Shown: positions 23,653-33,482, numbered from the stretch's first letter. The stretch: DNA of 64,000 nucleotides from Lysinibacillus sp. FJAT-14745 (GCF_001275675.1 NZ_LITM01000004.1:36954-100953), one strand, 5' to 3'. Numbers and translations: made by a program. Notes: a model not told the origin generated them from the letters alone.

Positions 23653-24786
23653 ATGAAGTCATTTCGACTCATTCCAGCAATTGTCGCTGCTGCAATGCTA
23701 GTCGGCTGTGTGCCTTCTGATAAAAAGGCAACAGAGCTTACACAGGATACGCAACAGGAAAAAGCGGAAACAACGATTATTCCAAGCATACAGATTGATG
23801 AATCATACTATAGAACGCTAACACCTTATAAACAAAGTGCTAGCAGAGGATTAGTAGTTTCAAATATCTTTACGAAATATGATATGAAGGAAGTAGAAAC
23901 AGGTTTAATGCGTCTTTCTCAAAATGAGTTTGACACAGAAAACTACTTCTTCCAAGAGGGGCAATATTTAGCGGAAAGCACAGTGACAGATTGGCTTGCA
24001 CGTAGTTCACAAGCGAAGGAGGGTTTAAATCCTCCAACGACGGACTCAATGTCTGCAGAAGAACGTGCAACAAAGGCTCCAATCTATTTATCACATATTG
24101 TTGAGCAAAACTATTTAACAAAAACTAGTGATAACAAAGTAAAATTAGGCGGTATTTCGATAGGGCTTGCCTTAAACTCTATTTATTACTATCAAAAAGA
24201 AAAGTATGGGGATTACTATGAGCAACCAATTCCAGAGGCAAAACTTGTTGAGCAAGGAAAGAAGATGGCCGCTGAAATTGTGTCTCGTCTAAGAACTCGT
24301 GATGAATTGAAAGATATACCGATTGTAGTAGGCTTGTTTAAACAAAAAGCTCGCAATGACATTGTTCCAGGAACATATTTTAGTTATGGCGTAGCAAAAG
24401 CAGGACAAAACGACGTAGCTGATTGGAAAGCTAATGATGAAGAATATGTATTGTTCCCAACGAGTGAATCACAGGATGTATACCGAGATGTTAGCAATAA
24501 CTTTAAGAATTTTAAACAAGATGTAGATAAATACTTTTCTAACTATACTAGTGTAATAGGAACAGGCTTCTATCAAAATAAAAAAATTCAAAAGCTAACG
24601 ATTGAAGTGCCAATCCAATTCTTCGGCAAGCTTGAAATTATAGGCTTTACTCAATATTTAACAGGTGTTCTTATCAATCAATTTGATAACATCAATGTTG
24701 AAGTAAATATTACCTCAATTAACGGTCCAGAGGCATTAATCGTAAAGAATGTCAACGATAAGGAACCATACGTCCATGTTTATTAA
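23653..24786 (+). CDS. CamS family sex-pheromone-type lipoprotein
   Basis: 377 residues in the yerH position. A lipoprotein signal AIVAAAMLVGC puts the lipid on Cys19. In staphylococci and enterococci, CamS-type lipoproteins release short signal peptides from the secretion signal; the mature function in Bacillales is not known. AAAGGAG precedes the ATG. It ends with a strong terminator and lies between ligA and gatC as in B. subtilis. Confidence 0.85.
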   Translation: MKSFRLIPAIVAAAMLVGCVPSDKKATELTQDTQQEKAETTIIPSIQIDESYYRTLTPYKQSASRGLVVSNIFTKYDMKEVETGLMRLSQNEFDTENYFFQEGQYLAESTVTDWLARSSQAKEGLNPPTTDSMSAEERATKAPIYLSHIVEQNYLTKTSDNKVKLGGISIGLALNSIYYYQKEKYGDYYEQPIPEAKLVEQGKKMAAEIVSRLRTRDELKDIPIVVGLFKQKARNDIVPGTYFSYGVAKAGQNDVADWKANDEEYVLFPTSESQDVYRDVSNNFKNFKQDVDKYFSNYTSVIGTGFYQNKKIQKLTIEVPIQFFGKLEIIGFTQYLTGVLINQFDNINVEVNITSINGPEALIVKNVNDKEPYVHVY

Positions 24787-24789
24787 TTT

Positions 24790-24820
24790 ATAGTCAGCCT
24801 CGTGCTGACTATATTTTTTT
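24790..24820 (+). terminator. Terminator after the CamS gene
   Basis: ATAGTCAGC (24790-24798) pairs perfectly with GCTGACTAT (24804-24812), followed by ATTTTTTT. Confidence 0.9.
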
Positions 24821-24866
24821 GTAGAAGAAAAATGAGATTTGATAATTTTCGCTGGAAGAATTCATC

Positions 24867-25030
24867 AGAGTAATGGATAGACTCTTTAGAGTGACGGAAA
24901 GGAAAAAAGGCGACGGAAAGCCTCGCCGAAGTGACGGATAGAAGAGTGAAAGCGACGGAAAGAGTCTTAGAAACGACGGATAGCCTCACCAACTTGACAA
25001 ATAAAAGAGAGCACAGCGACACAATCCACG
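24867..25030. repeat. 21-bp degenerate tandem repeat array
   Basis: About 7.5 units of exactly 21 bp. Units begin at 24867, 24888, 24909, 24930, 24951, 24972 and 24993. The shared core is G(T/C)GACGGA(A/T)AG, while the second half of each unit varies. Read on the minus strand it gives a 7-residue period (LSV...), but the minus-strand reading has no ribosome site and no recognisable domain. It lies in the gap between camS and gatC. Confidence 0.75.
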
Positions 25031-25243
25031 CCCTACTCCCGCAAAGCGAAGTCTATAAGAAGGACTCTTAAGACAGTCCCTAAAGACAACACTTCGTCAT
25101 AGTAGTGAAAGTTTCTATATTTTTGGTGAAAGTTGTGATTTTTAATATGAAAAATGTTATGATTATTTGCATGGTTAAGTTTATTCAACCCTATTGTTAT
25201 CGGTAAAAACAATGAATTGAATGAGTATTCGGAGGTGTGAAAA
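25031..25243. other. Upstream region of gatCAB
   Basis: AT-rich with no gene. It must hold the gatCAB promoter, since a terminator ends the previous gene. TTGTGA near 25134 and TATGAT about 19 bases later are a possible but weak pair. No T-box leader features were recognised. Confidence 0.4.
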
Positions 25244-25531
25244 ATGGCAAAATTGACAAAAGAAGAAGTTAAGCACGTTGCAAATTTAGCACGTCTTGCA
25301 ATTACGGAAGAGGAAGCAGAGAAATTTGCTGAACAGCTTGGGAAAATTACAGACTTCGCAGAGCAACTAAACGAGTTAGACACAACGAATGTTGAGCCAA
25401 CAACTCACGTTTTACCACTAGTAAACGTAATGCGTGAAGATGTGGCAACAAAAGGTTTAGACCGTGAAGTAATGATGTTAAACGTAAAAGAACAAGAAGA
25501 TGGTCAAGTAAAAGTACCAGCTATCATGTAA
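25244..25531 (+). CDS. gatC: Asp/Glu-tRNA amidotransferase subunit C
   Basis: A 95-residue subunit that wraps GatA and GatB and stabilises the complex. [21 protein letters not shown] at the start is characteristic. GGAGGTG ribosome site. First gene of gatCAB, which converts Glu-tRNA(Gln) to Gln-tRNA(Gln) in organisms without GlnRS. Confidence 0.95.
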   Translation: MAKLTKEEVKHVANLARLAITEEEAEKFAEQLGKITDFAEQLNELDTTNVEPTTHVLPLVNVMREDVATKGLDREVMMLNVKEQEDGQVKVPAIM

Positions 25532-25555
25532 TACTAAAACATAGGAGGATTCCTC

Positions 25556-27019
25556 ATGACGTTATTTGAACGTTCAGCAAAGGAGCTACAAGCTGACATT
25601 AAAGCGGGTAAGCTAACAATTGCTGATTTAACAAAAGAAGCATATGAACGTGTGGCGAAGCTTGACGGCGATGTACAAGCTTTCCTTGCTTCAAACGAAG
25701 AAAAAGCAACTGCACAAGCAGCTGAAATGGACAAAGTGCCATTTGAAGAGCGTGGACCACTTTTCGGTCTTCCTATCGGTGTTAAAGACAACATCGTGAC
25801 AGAAGGTTTAGAAACAACTTGTGCTTCTAAAATTTTAGAAGGCTTTATGCCAATTTACGATGCAACAGTAGTTAAAAAGCTACGTGAAGCTGGTATGGTC
25901 ACTATCGGTAAATTAAACATGGACGAGTTTGCAATGGGTTCTTCAAACGAAAACTCATACTATAAAACGACAAAAAATCCATGGAACTTAAACCACGTAC
26001 CAGGTGGATCTTCAGGTGCGTCTGCAGCAGCAGTAGCAGCAGGTGAAGTACCATTCTCACTTGGTTCTGATACAGGTGGTTCAATCCGTCAACCAGCTGC
26101 TTATTGCGGTGTTGTAGGAATGAAGCCTACATATGGTCGTGTATCTCGCTTTGGTCTAGTTGCTTTTGCATCTTCTTTAGATCAAATCGGGCCAATTACT
26201 CGTAATGTAGAAGACAACGCTCTTTTACTTGAAGCAATTGCAGGATTAGATGCAAACGATTCAACTTCTGCAGACGTAGAAGTACCAAACTACGCAGCAG
26301 CCCTTACAGGTGACGTAAAGGGCTTACGTATCGCTGTACCAAAAGAATTCCTTGGTGAAGGTGTTGGCGAAGCAGCACGTCAATCAGTGCTTGATGCATT
26401 AGAAGTATTAAAAGGCTTAGGTGCTACAGTAGAAGAAGTATCGCTTCCTCATTCTAAATATGCACTTGCAGCATACTATATTCTTTCTTCTTCAGAAGCG
26501 TCTTCTAACCTTTCTCGTTTTGACGGTATCCGTTATGGTTTCCGTGCAGAAAACGTTAATAACTTAATGGACCTTTACAAAGAAACACGTGCACAAGGCT
26601 TTGGCGATGAAGTAAAACGTCGTATCATGCTTGGTACTTACTCACTAAGCGCAGGTACGTATGATGCTTACTACAAAAAAGCGCAACAAGCACGTACACT
26701 TATCAAAGCAGACTATGACAAAGTATTTGAAGACTTTGACGTAATTATTGGACCAACTTCTCCAACACCAGCATTTAAAATTGGTGAAAACGTCGATGAT
26801 CCAATGACGATGTATGCAAATGATATTTTAACGATTCCTATGAACTTAGCTGGTGTGCCAGCCATCTCAATTCCATGTGGTATTGAAAATGGTCTACCAC
26901 TAGGCTTACAAATTATCGGTAAATACTTCGATGAAGCAACAATTTACCGTGTAGCTCATGCTTTCGAACAAGCAACGGAGTTCCATAAACAAGTTCCTCA
27001 AATTTGGGAGGGAAAATAA
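25556..27019 (+). CDS. gatA: Asp/Glu-tRNA amidotransferase subunit A
   Basis: An amidase-signature enzyme that releases ammonia from glutamine. The Ser-cisSer-Lys triad is visible: Lys in GVKDNI near residue 78, serines in GGSSGASAA near 150 and [16 protein letters not shown] near 172. 487 residues, complete. AGGAGG upstream; 24 bp after gatC and one base before gatB. Confidence 0.96.
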   Translation: MTLFERSAKELQADIKAGKLTIADLTKEAYERVAKLDGDVQAFLASNEEKATAQAAEMDKVPFEERGPLFGLPIGVKDNIVTEGLETTCASKILEGFMPIYDATVVKKLREAGMVTIGKLNMDEFAMGSSNENSYYKTTKNPWNLNHVPGGSSGASAAAVAAGEVPFSLGSDTGGSIRQPAAYCGVVGMKPTYGRVSRFGLVAFASSLDQIGPITRNVEDNALLLEAIAGLDANDSTSADVEVPNYAAALTGDVKGLRIAVPKEFLGEGVGEAARQSVLDALEVLKGLGATVEEVSLPHSKYALAAYYILSSSEASSNLSRFDGIRYGFRAENVNNLMDLYKETRAQGFGDEVKRRIMLGTYSLSAGTYDAYYKKAQQARTLIKADYDKVFEDFDVIIGPTSPTPAFKIGENVDDPMTMYANDILTIPMNLAGVPAISIPCGIENGLPLGLQIIGKYFDEATIYRVAHAFEQATEFHKQVPQIWEGK

Positions 27020-27020
27020 C

Positions 27021-28448
27021 ATGAACTTTGAAACAGTCATTGGTTTAGAAGTACACGTTGAGTTAAAAACAAACTCAAAAATCTTCTCACCAGCACCAGC
27101 TCACTTCGGTGCTGAACCAAATACAAATACTACAGTTATCGACCTAGGCTATCCTGGTGTCCTACCTGTACTTAATAAAAACGTTGTAGATTTCGCAATG
27201 CGTGCAGCGCTTGCACTTAACATGGAAATCGAACAAGAAACAAAATTTGACCGTAAAAACTACTTCTATCCAGATAATCCGAAAGCTTATCAAATTTCTC
27301 AATTCGACAAGCCAATCGGTAAAAACGGCTGGGTTGATATCGAAGTAGATGGTTATACAAAACGTATTGGTATTACACGTCTTCATATGGAAGAAGATGC
27401 TGGTAAACTGTCTCACAGTGGCGACCACTCTTTAGTTGACTTTAACCGTCAAGGTACACCACTTGTAGAAATCGTTTCTGAGCCAGATATTCGCACACCA
27501 AACGAAGCGTATGCGTATCTTGAAAAAGTAAAATCAATCATCCAATATGCAGATGTTTCAGACTGTAAAATGGAAGAGGGATCTTTACGTTGTGATGCTA
27601 ACATCTCAATCCGCCCATACGGTCAAGAAGAATTCGGTACGAAAACAGAGCTTAAAAACCTGAACTCATTCAACTATGTTCGTCGTGGTTTAGAGCACGA
27701 GGAATTACGCCAAGCTGATGTACTTCTTTCAGGTGGAGTAATTGAGCAAGAAACTCGTCGTTTCGATGAAAAAACAGGTAAAACAATTCTTATGCGTGTG
27801 AAAGAAGGAACAGACGATTATCGCTACTTCCCAGAGCCAGACTTAGTACGTCTATCGATCTCTGATGAATGGTTAGAGCGAGTAAAATCAGAAATTCCAG
27901 AGCTTCCAGATGCTCGTAAAAAACGCTATGTTGAAGAATTAGGCTTAACACCATATGATGCAGGAGTTCTTGTTATTTCAAAAGAAATCTCAGACTTCTT
28001 CGAGGCTATGGTAGCTAATGATGCTGATGCTAAGCTTTCTGCAAACTGGCTTATGGGTGATGTTTCTGCATACTTAAATGCAGAGCAAAAAGACCTTAAA
28101 GATACTGCATTAACACCAGAAAACCTTTCTGAGATGGTGAAATTAATCACTGACGGTACAATTTCTTCTAAAATCGGTAAAAAAGTATTTGCTGAATTAG
28201 TAGAAAAAGGCGGTTCTGCTGCAGAAATCGTTAAAGCAAAAGGTTTAGTTCAAATTTCTGATGAAGGTGCATTACTTGCGATCGTTACAGAAGTTCTAGA
28301 CAACAATGCACAATCAATCGAAGACTTCAAAAACGGTAAGGATCGTGCTATTGGCTTCTTAGTTGGTCAAATTATGAAAGCAACTAAAGGTCAAGCGAAC
28401 CCACCAATGGTCAATAAATTATTACAACAAGAAATTGCAAAACGTTAA
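27021..28448 (+). CDS. gatB: Asp/Glu-tRNA amidotransferase subunit B
   Basis: The tRNA-binding and kinase subunit that activates Glu-tRNA(Gln) for amidation. The ATG at 27021 is chosen because GGGAGGG lies just ahead and the protein then starts [17 protein letters not shown], as in the family. [10 protein letters not shown]-type and [17 protein letters not shown] segments are present; the C-terminal YqeY-like tail begins near 400. 475 residues. A terminator follows. Confidence 0.96.
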   Translation: MNFETVIGLEVHVELKTNSKIFSPAPAHFGAEPNTNTTVIDLGYPGVLPVLNKNVVDFAMRAALALNMEIEQETKFDRKNYFYPDNPKAYQISQFDKPIGKNGWVDIEVDGYTKRIGITRLHMEEDAGKLSHSGDHSLVDFNRQGTPLVEIVSEPDIRTPNEAYAYLEKVKSIIQYADVSDCKMEEGSLRCDANISIRPYGQEEFGTKTELKNLNSFNYVRRGLEHEELRQADVLLSGGVIEQETRRFDEKTGKTILMRVKEGTDDYRYFPEPDLVRLSISDEWLERVKSEIPELPDARKKRYVEELGLTPYDAGVLVISKEISDFFEAMVANDADAKLSANWLMGDVSAYLNAEQKDLKDTALTPENLSEMVKLITDGTISSKIGKKVFAELVEKGGSAAEIVKAKGLVQISDEGALLAIVTEVLDNNAQSIEDFKNGKDRAIGFLVGQIMKATKGQANPPMVNKLLQQEIAKR

Positions 28449-28466
28449 TTGCAATTGCAATAGAAG

Positions 28467-28505
28467 GCCAAGAGAGCAAATTCGTTTTCTTGGCTTTTTA
28501 TTTTA
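28467..28505 (+). terminator. Terminator after gatB
   Basis: GCCAAGA (28467-28473) pairs with TCTTGGC (28488-28494), followed by TTTTTATTTTA. Confidence 0.85.
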
Positions 28506-28763
28506 ATAATGAATACATAGAAAAAACTCTTTGGGGTATCTATACAAGATAAATGCCCTCATTACCATAAAGTATCAACAGGTAGTAGTTTAGAAAGGTT
28601 ACATATTGACCTTTCCGAAGCGGAGTTATATTAAAAAATAGCTCATTGAACTTAATTTTATGGTTCATCAGCAAAAGTTGTGGATGACTTTTGTTAAAAC
28701 TTCTACTATGTAAATAAGTTGATTGGAGTGGAGGCTGGGCGACTCCTTGGGGATTAGCGATAG

Positions 28764-28833
28764 AAGAACGAAGGCTAAAACCATCACATCCTGTGATAAC
28801 GCCTTCGTGACCAACATCGTGTTGGCCCGAGAC
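28764..28833 (+). repeat. Three-stem structured module, copy b
   Basis: ACGAAGGC/GCCTTCGT outer stem, ATCAC/GTGAT inner hairpin around ATCCT, CCAAC/GTTGG third hairpin, ending GGCCCGAG. Inserted at the same MITE site as copy a. Confidence 0.75.
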
Positions 28834-28851
28834 CCTGGAGCGAGCAAGTAG

Positions 28852-28915
28852 AGGAACGAAGGCTAAGGGCATCACGTCCTGTGATAACGCCTTCGTGACC
28901 TACATCGTGTAGGCC
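28852..28915 (+). repeat. Three-stem structured module, copy c
   Basis: A second copy in the same element, starting AGAGGAACGAAGGCTAAG. The third hairpin is CCTAC/GTAGG where copy b has CCAAC/GTTGG, a compensated two-base change. It interrupts the MITE between GAGCGAGCAAG and CGGCTCATCGG. Confidence 0.75.
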
Positions 28916-29104
28916 CAAGCGGCTCATCGGACGCCCCCAGGAAAGCGCCCAGCCGGAACGGAAATCAACCACACGTTATGGTAATGATCTAATTTTATCG
29001 TATTAATACTAAAAAATACCAAATTAACACTTTATAGTTGTCTTCAAAGAGTATTCATAGCAAAATATAGAATAGAACATAATAAAAATTTAGGAGGTCA
29101 ATCA

Positions 29105-29665
29105 ATGAAAACTGAACAACAATATTTCAATGATGCGATTTCGATTCAACAATATATGAATAATATGACGACGTTAAAAGAAGAAAGCTTCCGTATTTAT
29201 GATGGCTTCGAAGTGCCACTAAACGATGGTTTTATCGAACTATTGAAGGACAAGCAACCAAAAATTTTAACAATTACTGAGGATTGGTGCGGGGACGCAA
29301 TGTTAAACAATCCAGTTATTCGCCGTGTTGCAGAGGTAGCAGGATTAGAAATGCGCGCAGTACTACGTGATGCTGATACAGATTTAATTGATCGCTATTT
29401 AACAAACGGTGGACGTGCAATTCCGGTTTATATTTTATTAGATGATGCTGGTCAGGTTGTTGGAAAATGGGGTCCACGTGCACCAGAATTACAGGAACTA
29501 GTAGTGAGTAAACGAGCTACTTTACCCGATAAAGAAGATCCTGCATTTGAAGATGCACAAAAAGCACTATATGCAGAAATTCGTGAAGAGAATATTACGA
29601 ATAAATCATATTGGACATTTGTTTATGAGGATTTTAAAAAGCAAGTAACAGCTGCATTACAATAA
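29105..29665 (+). CDS. Thioredoxin-like family protein
   Basis: 186 residues with a thioredoxin-like core of the Thioredoxin_9 type. The active-site region ITEDWCGDAMLNNP (about 56-69) has only one cysteine (WCGD), so classic two-cysteine disulfide exchange is unlikely; GRAIPVYILLDD (about 98-109) holds the cis-Pro. No signal peptide, so cytosolic. Strong ribosome site TAGGAGG. A single gene; role unknown. Confidence 0.75.
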   Translation: MKTEQQYFNDAISIQQYMNNMTTLKEESFRIYDGFEVPLNDGFIELLKDKQPKILTITEDWCGDAMLNNPVIRRVAEVAGLEMRAVLRDADTDLIDRYLTNGGRAIPVYILLDDAGQVVGKWGPRAPELQELVVSKRATLPDKEDPAFEDAQKALYAEIREENITNKSYWTFVYEDFKKQVTAALQ

Positions 29666-29800
29666 TCGTAAATCATAAGGCTGCATGTCAGAGAATGAGG
29701 ACGAGCCTAGCTTTTATTAAATTATTGGAAGCTTAAAGCAACATCTAAACGAATAATTCGTTGAAAGAAATAGAATCTTATGAAGCAAAGAAGGTATGTT

Positions 29801-30715
29801 ATGAAACGAGCAAGAATCATTTATAATCCTACATCTGGGCGTGAAGTGTTTAAAAAGCATCTACCAGAAGTACTGGCAAAATTAGAGGTAGCAGGCTATG
29901 AGACATCTTGTCACGCAACAACCTGTGAAGGCGATGCAACCATTGCAGCAAAAAATGCAGTTGAACGTGGCTTTGATATAATCATTGCAGTTGGTGGAGA
30001 TGGCACATTAAATGAAGTTGTTTCAGGTGTGAGTTCATTTGAGAATCGCCCGAAAGTAGGGTTAATTCCGATGGGCACAACGAATGACTTTGCCCGTGCC
30101 GTGCATATTCCCCGAAATATTGAAGTTGCTGTTGACATCATTATTAAAGGTGAAACGTTGCCAGTAGATGTTGGTTTATTAAATGGGGAACGCTATTTCA
30201 TCAATATTGCCGCTGGCGGACGTATTACAGAGTTAACTTATGAAGTGCCAAGTAAAATGAAAACAATGCTAGGACAGCTAGCTTATTACGTAAAAGCAGT
30301 AGAAATGATCCCATCGATCAAAGCTTCACATATGCGTATCGAATATGATGGTGAAGTGTTTGATGGGGATGCCATGATGTTTTTATGCGGCTTAACAAAT
30401 TCAGTCGGTGGTTTTGAAAAGCTTGCACCTGACGCAAGTATTAATGATGGCTACTTTACTTTATTAGTATTGAAAAAAGTAAGCTTGCCTGAATTTATTC
30501 AGCTTGCTGCAATGGCATTAAGAGGCGAGCATTTGAATGATGATCGCGTAATTTATAAAAAGGCAAGTGTCGTAAAAGTATCTACTGAAGAGGAAATACA
30601 TTTAAACTTAGATGGTGAATATGGTGGAGATGCACCTGCTACATTTGAAAACTTAAAGCGCCATATTGAAATTTTTGTTCCACTAGCAGATATTCGTGAA
30701 GAAGATCGTATGTAA
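29801..30715 (+). CDS. dagK: Diacylglycerol kinase
   Basis: A soluble lipid kinase returning diacylglycerol to phosphatidic acid, needed where lipoteichoic acid synthesis releases diacylglycerol. The ATG at 29801 is preferred to 29780 (AGAAGG upstream, start MKRARIIYNPTSGRE). Kinase motifs are GGDGTLNEV near residue 66 and PMGTTNDFAR near 91. 304 residues. It corresponds to B. subtilis yerQ. Confidence 0.93.
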   Translation: MKRARIIYNPTSGREVFKKHLPEVLAKLEVAGYETSCHATTCEGDATIAAKNAVERGFDIIIAVGGDGTLNEVVSGVSSFENRPKVGLIPMGTTNDFARAVHIPRNIEVAVDIIIKGETLPVDVGLLNGERYFINIAAGGRITELTYEVPSKMKTMLGQLAYYVKAVEMIPSIKASHMRIEYDGEVFDGDAMMFLCGLTNSVGGFEKLAPDASINDGYFTLLVLKKVSLPEFIQLAAMALRGEHLNDDRVIYKKASVVKVSTEEEIHLNLDGEYGGDAPATFENLKRHIEIFVPLADIREEDRM

Positions 30716-30724
30716 TGAACATTA

Positions 30725-30762
30725 AAACAGAGCTCTACTCAATTTAAGAGGGAGCCCTGTTT
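30725..30762 (+). terminator. Terminator after dagK
   Basis: AAACAGAGCTC (30725-30735) pairs with GAGCCCTGTTT (30752-30762) with a single mismatch. The T-tract is short. Confidence 0.6.
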
Positions 30763-30797
30763 AACTTAGATGAAAGTATATTTACAGATGGTTAAAA

Positions 30798-30841
30798 TTG
30801 GTAAAATAACTATATATAGATATAATAATTGGTATTGTGAA
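30798..30841 (+). promoter_or_regulatory. cyd promoter with Rex-like half site
   Basis: TTGGTA (30798-30803) and TATAAT (30821-30826) are 17 bp apart. TTGTGAA at 30835-30841 matches one half of the Rex operator, but no clear second half follows, so Rex control is only a suggestion. Confidence 0.55.
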
Positions 30842-30895
30842 TGAAATAAGAAAATTGTTTGGCAAATGTGCGTATATTACTTGAACAAAATTTGA

Positions 30896-30943
30896 AACCT
30901 TTATAATAGGCCGAAATTTCGGTCCGTTATAAAGGTTTTTTTC
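30896..30943 (+). terminator. Leader terminator between the cyd promoter and genes
   Basis: AACCTTTATAA (30896-30906) pairs with TTATAAAGGTT (30927-30937), with an inner CCGAAATTTCGG stem, followed by seven Ts. It is downstream of the promoter at 30798-30826 and upstream of the 34-residue ORF and cydA, so it could act as an attenuator. Confidence 0.8.
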
Positions 30944-30983
30944 GTTGTAATAGTGGAAAATGGGGTATGGATAAGGAAAGGAA

Positions 30984-31088
30984 GTGTTGCCTTTGTATAA
31001 GTCACAGGAAAGAAAGCTCATTTGGCTAAGCTTTGGTGTTGGAATTATCATGCTACTTTCCATACTTGGAAGAATATTTGGAGGTTAG
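30984..31088 (+). CDS. Small single-pass membrane protein upstream of cydA
   Basis: 34 residues: about 11 polar residues, then a hydrophobic helix (LIWLSFGVGIIMLLSILG) and a GRIFGG end. The start is GTG 30984, or TTG 30987; AAGGAAAGGAAG sits just upstream. It ends 12 bp before cydA, so probably co-translated. Not recognised. It may be a small oxidase-associated subunit or a leader peptide. Too short for routine ORF calling. Confidence 0.55.
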   Translation: MLPLYKSQERKLIWLSFGVGIIMLLSILGRIFGG

Positions 31089-31100
31089 GGGGGCAATGAA

Positions 31101-32447
31101 ATGGTGAATGAATCAGCAGTCTTTTGGAGTAGAGCATTAACGGAGCTAACTTTATCGTTCCATATTATTTATGCAACGATTGGTGTTGGTGTCCCGTTAA
31201 TGATTATGATTGCACAATGGACTGGGTATAAAAAGAATGATGAGCATTATATTTTAATGGCAAGACGTTGGGCACGAGGTTTTGTTATTACAGTTGCAGT
31301 CGGAGTTGTTACAGGGACAGCAATTGGCTTACAGTTATCTTTACTATGGCCGAATTTTATGCAGCTTGCTGGCCAAACAATTGCATTACCACTTTTTATG
31401 GAAACATTTGCATTTTTCTTTGAAGCCATCTTTTTAGGCATCTACCTATATACTTGGGATCGCTTCGATAGTCAGAAAAAGCATATGCTACTGTTAATTC
31501 CTGTAGCTGTCGGCGCATCGATGTCAGCTGTGTTTATAACAATTGTCAATGCGTTTATGAATGCGCCACAAGGATTTGACATTGTGGACGGACAGCTTGT
31601 GAATATTCAACCTTTTTTAGCAATGTTTAATCCAGCAATGCCGACAAAAGTTGCGCATGTTCTCGTTACAGCTTATATGACGTCCGCATTTGTGTTAGCA
31701 TCCATTGCAGGATACCGTCTGCTTAGAGGTTCTAAGCATGTATACCATAAAAAATCTTTATTACTACTTATGAAGATAGGCCTGATTTTCTCCATTGCAT
31801 CAGCGATTATTGGAGACTTTTCAGGAAAATATTTAGCAGAATATCAGCCAGAAAAACTAGCTGCAGCTGAGTGGCATTTTGAAACGGGGGATAAAGCTTC
31901 CCTTATACTATTCGGTGTATTAAATGGTGAAGAAGTAAAATATGCTATTAAAGTACCTTATGCTTTGAGCGTTTTAGCACATAATAATCCAAATGCAGAG
32001 GTAATTGGCTTAGATCAATTTGCTAAAGAAGATCGACCACCACTGTATATTCATTACCTCTTTGATCTCATGGTGATGATTGGCATGTTCATGGCATTCG
32101 TTTCACTGCTTTATGTAACCGGGAAAGCACGTGATTGGCAGTTTATTCATAGACGTTGGTTTAGATGGATTGTTGTTGCAGGTGGACCACTTTCCATTAT
32201 TGCGATTGAAGCAGGATGGTGGCTTGCTGAAGTTGGTCGACAGCCTTGGATCTTATATGGATTAATGCGAACACCAGAAGGGGCTACAACGAGTGACCAT
32301 GTGGATTTAATGATGCTATTGTTTACAGGTGTGTATACTGTATTAGCAATAGGAAGTATGGTAGTTTTAGTTCGAATGTTCAAAAAGAATCCAATTGAGC
32401 GAGAAATAGAAGATCGCCATGCTGAAAAAGGCGGTGACATCTTATGA
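31101..32447 (+). CDS. cydA: Cytochrome bd-type quinol oxidase subunit I
   Basis: A haem-bearing membrane subunit that oxidises quinol and reduces oxygen with high affinity. 448 residues with nine predicted membrane helices. SFHIIYATIGVGVPL near residue 18 carries the N-terminal haem histidine; GRQPWILYGLMRTPEG near 384 is the conserved GRQPW segment. The short quinol loop is the Bacillus/Geobacillus form. It overlaps cydB by four bases (ATGA). Confidence 0.95.
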   Translation: MVNESAVFWSRALTELTLSFHIIYATIGVGVPLMIMIAQWTGYKKNDEHYILMARRWARGFVITVAVGVVTGTAIGLQLSLLWPNFMQLAGQTIALPLFMETFAFFFEAIFLGIYLYTWDRFDSQKKHMLLLIPVAVGASMSAVFITIVNAFMNAPQGFDIVDGQLVNIQPFLAMFNPAMPTKVAHVLVTAYMTSAFVLASIAGYRLLRGSKHVYHKKSLLLLMKIGLIFSIASAIIGDFSGKYLAEYQPEKLAAAEWHFETGDKASLILFGVLNGEEVKYAIKVPYALSVLAHNNPNAEVIGLDQFAKEDRPPLYIHYLFDLMVMIGMFMAFVSLLYVTGKARDWQFIHRRWFRWIVVAGGPLSIIAIEAGWWLAEVGRQPWILYGLMRTPEGATTSDHVDLMMLLFTGVYTVLAIGSMVVLVRMFKKNPIEREIEDRHAEKGGDIL

Positions 32448-33469
32448 CATTAGAGATTTTAGGTATTTCAGTTTTATGGATTTTCCTATTTGGTTATGTC
32501 ATTGTAGCTTCAATCGATTTTGGTGCAGGCTTTTTTAATGCTTACAGCCTGCTCATCGGAAAAAATCATATTTTAACGAATATTATTAAGCGTTATTTAT
32601 CACCTGTTTGGGAAGTAACCAATGTCTTTTTAGTATTCTTCTTTGTGGGGATTGTTGGATTTTTCCCACAAACAGCGTTCTATTATGGAACGATTTTACT
32701 TGTCCCAGTTAGTATTTCGCTAGTGCTCCTGGCCATTCGGGGCTCTTACTATGCATTTGAATCATATGGCACACGTGGACATATTGGTTACACGCTGACG
32801 TATGGTGTAGCTGGCTTACTTATTCCAGCCTCACTCTCTGTTGTATTCGCGATTGCTGCTGGTGGTTATGTTGATATTGTTAACGGGCAGCCTGTCTTGA
32901 ATTATTGGACGTTGTATACGAGCCCGTTTGCTTGGAGTATTGTCGTGTTGAGCATTGCAGCCGTACTTTATATTTCAGCCGTGTTTTTAACTTGGTATGC
33001 TTATAAAGCAAAGGATAAAGAAGCCACAAATTTAATGAGAAGATATGCACTTGCTTGGGCGATACCATTAATGGTCAGTGCGGTCGGCATTATGTACGAA
33101 ATGAAATTTATCAATCCTGATAGTTACAATCATCTAATTAATTTATGGTGGATGTTTGCCATTTCAGCCGTGTTATTTATTATTACTGTAGTGTTGATTT
33201 GGATGCGAAAAAATTACGGTCTTGCGGTTGGATTATTGATTGCTCAATTTGCAGTAGCATTCTTCGCATATGGGATCGCTCAATATCCATATTTACTGTA
33301 TCCGTATTTAACAATTTACGATAGCTTTACAAGTACACAGATGGCGATTGCGCTCGTCATTGCGTTTATTTTAGGACTGTGTCTGCTTATTCCATCACTA
33401 TTCTTGTTGTTGAAATTATTCCTCTTCAACAAAAATTATGTGACAGGAAAAGAAGACAATCACGCATAG
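32444..33469 (+). CDS. cydB: Cytochrome bd-type quinol oxidase subunit II
   Basis: 341 residues, about eight membrane helices, no haem ligand of its own. It starts TLEILGISVLWIFLFGYVIV and pairs with CydA. Co-translated with cydA and followed 13 bp later by cydS. No cydDC exporter genes are in the window. Confidence 0.93.
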   Translation: MTLEILGISVLWIFLFGYVIVASIDFGAGFFNAYSLLIGKNHILTNIIKRYLSPVWEVTNVFLVFFFVGIVGFFPQTAFYYGTILLVPVSISLVLLAIRGSYYAFESYGTRGHIGYTLTYGVAGLLIPASLSVVFAIAAGGYVDIVNGQPVLNYWTLYTSPFAWSIVVLSIAAVLYISAVFLTWYAYKAKDKEATNLMRRYALAWAIPLMVSAVGIMYEMKFINPDSYNHLINLWWMFAISAVLFIITVVLIWMRKNYGLAVGLLIAQFAVAFFAYGIAQYPYLLYPYLTIYDSFTSTQMAIALVIAFILGLCLLIPSLFLLLKLFLFNKNYVTGKEDNHA

Positions 33470-33482
33470 GAGGGATAAAACT

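Larger units (their letters stand above)
28662..28990 (+). mobile_element. MITE-like element with exact 8-bp target duplication
   Basis: The best-preserved copy, 329 bp. The left end is GGTTCATCAGCAAAAG and the right end ends GGTAATGATCT. Both sides carry AATTTTAT (28654-28661 and 28991-28998), an exact 8-bp duplication, which defines the borders. The core starts GTTGATTGGAGTGGAGGC. It contains two structured modules (28764-28833, 28852-28915), one after the other. Confidence 0.85.

Noticed and set aside
24783-25022. Minus-strand ORF with LSV repeats
   Set aside because: A by-product of the 21-bp array; it has no ribosome site and overlaps the camS terminator.
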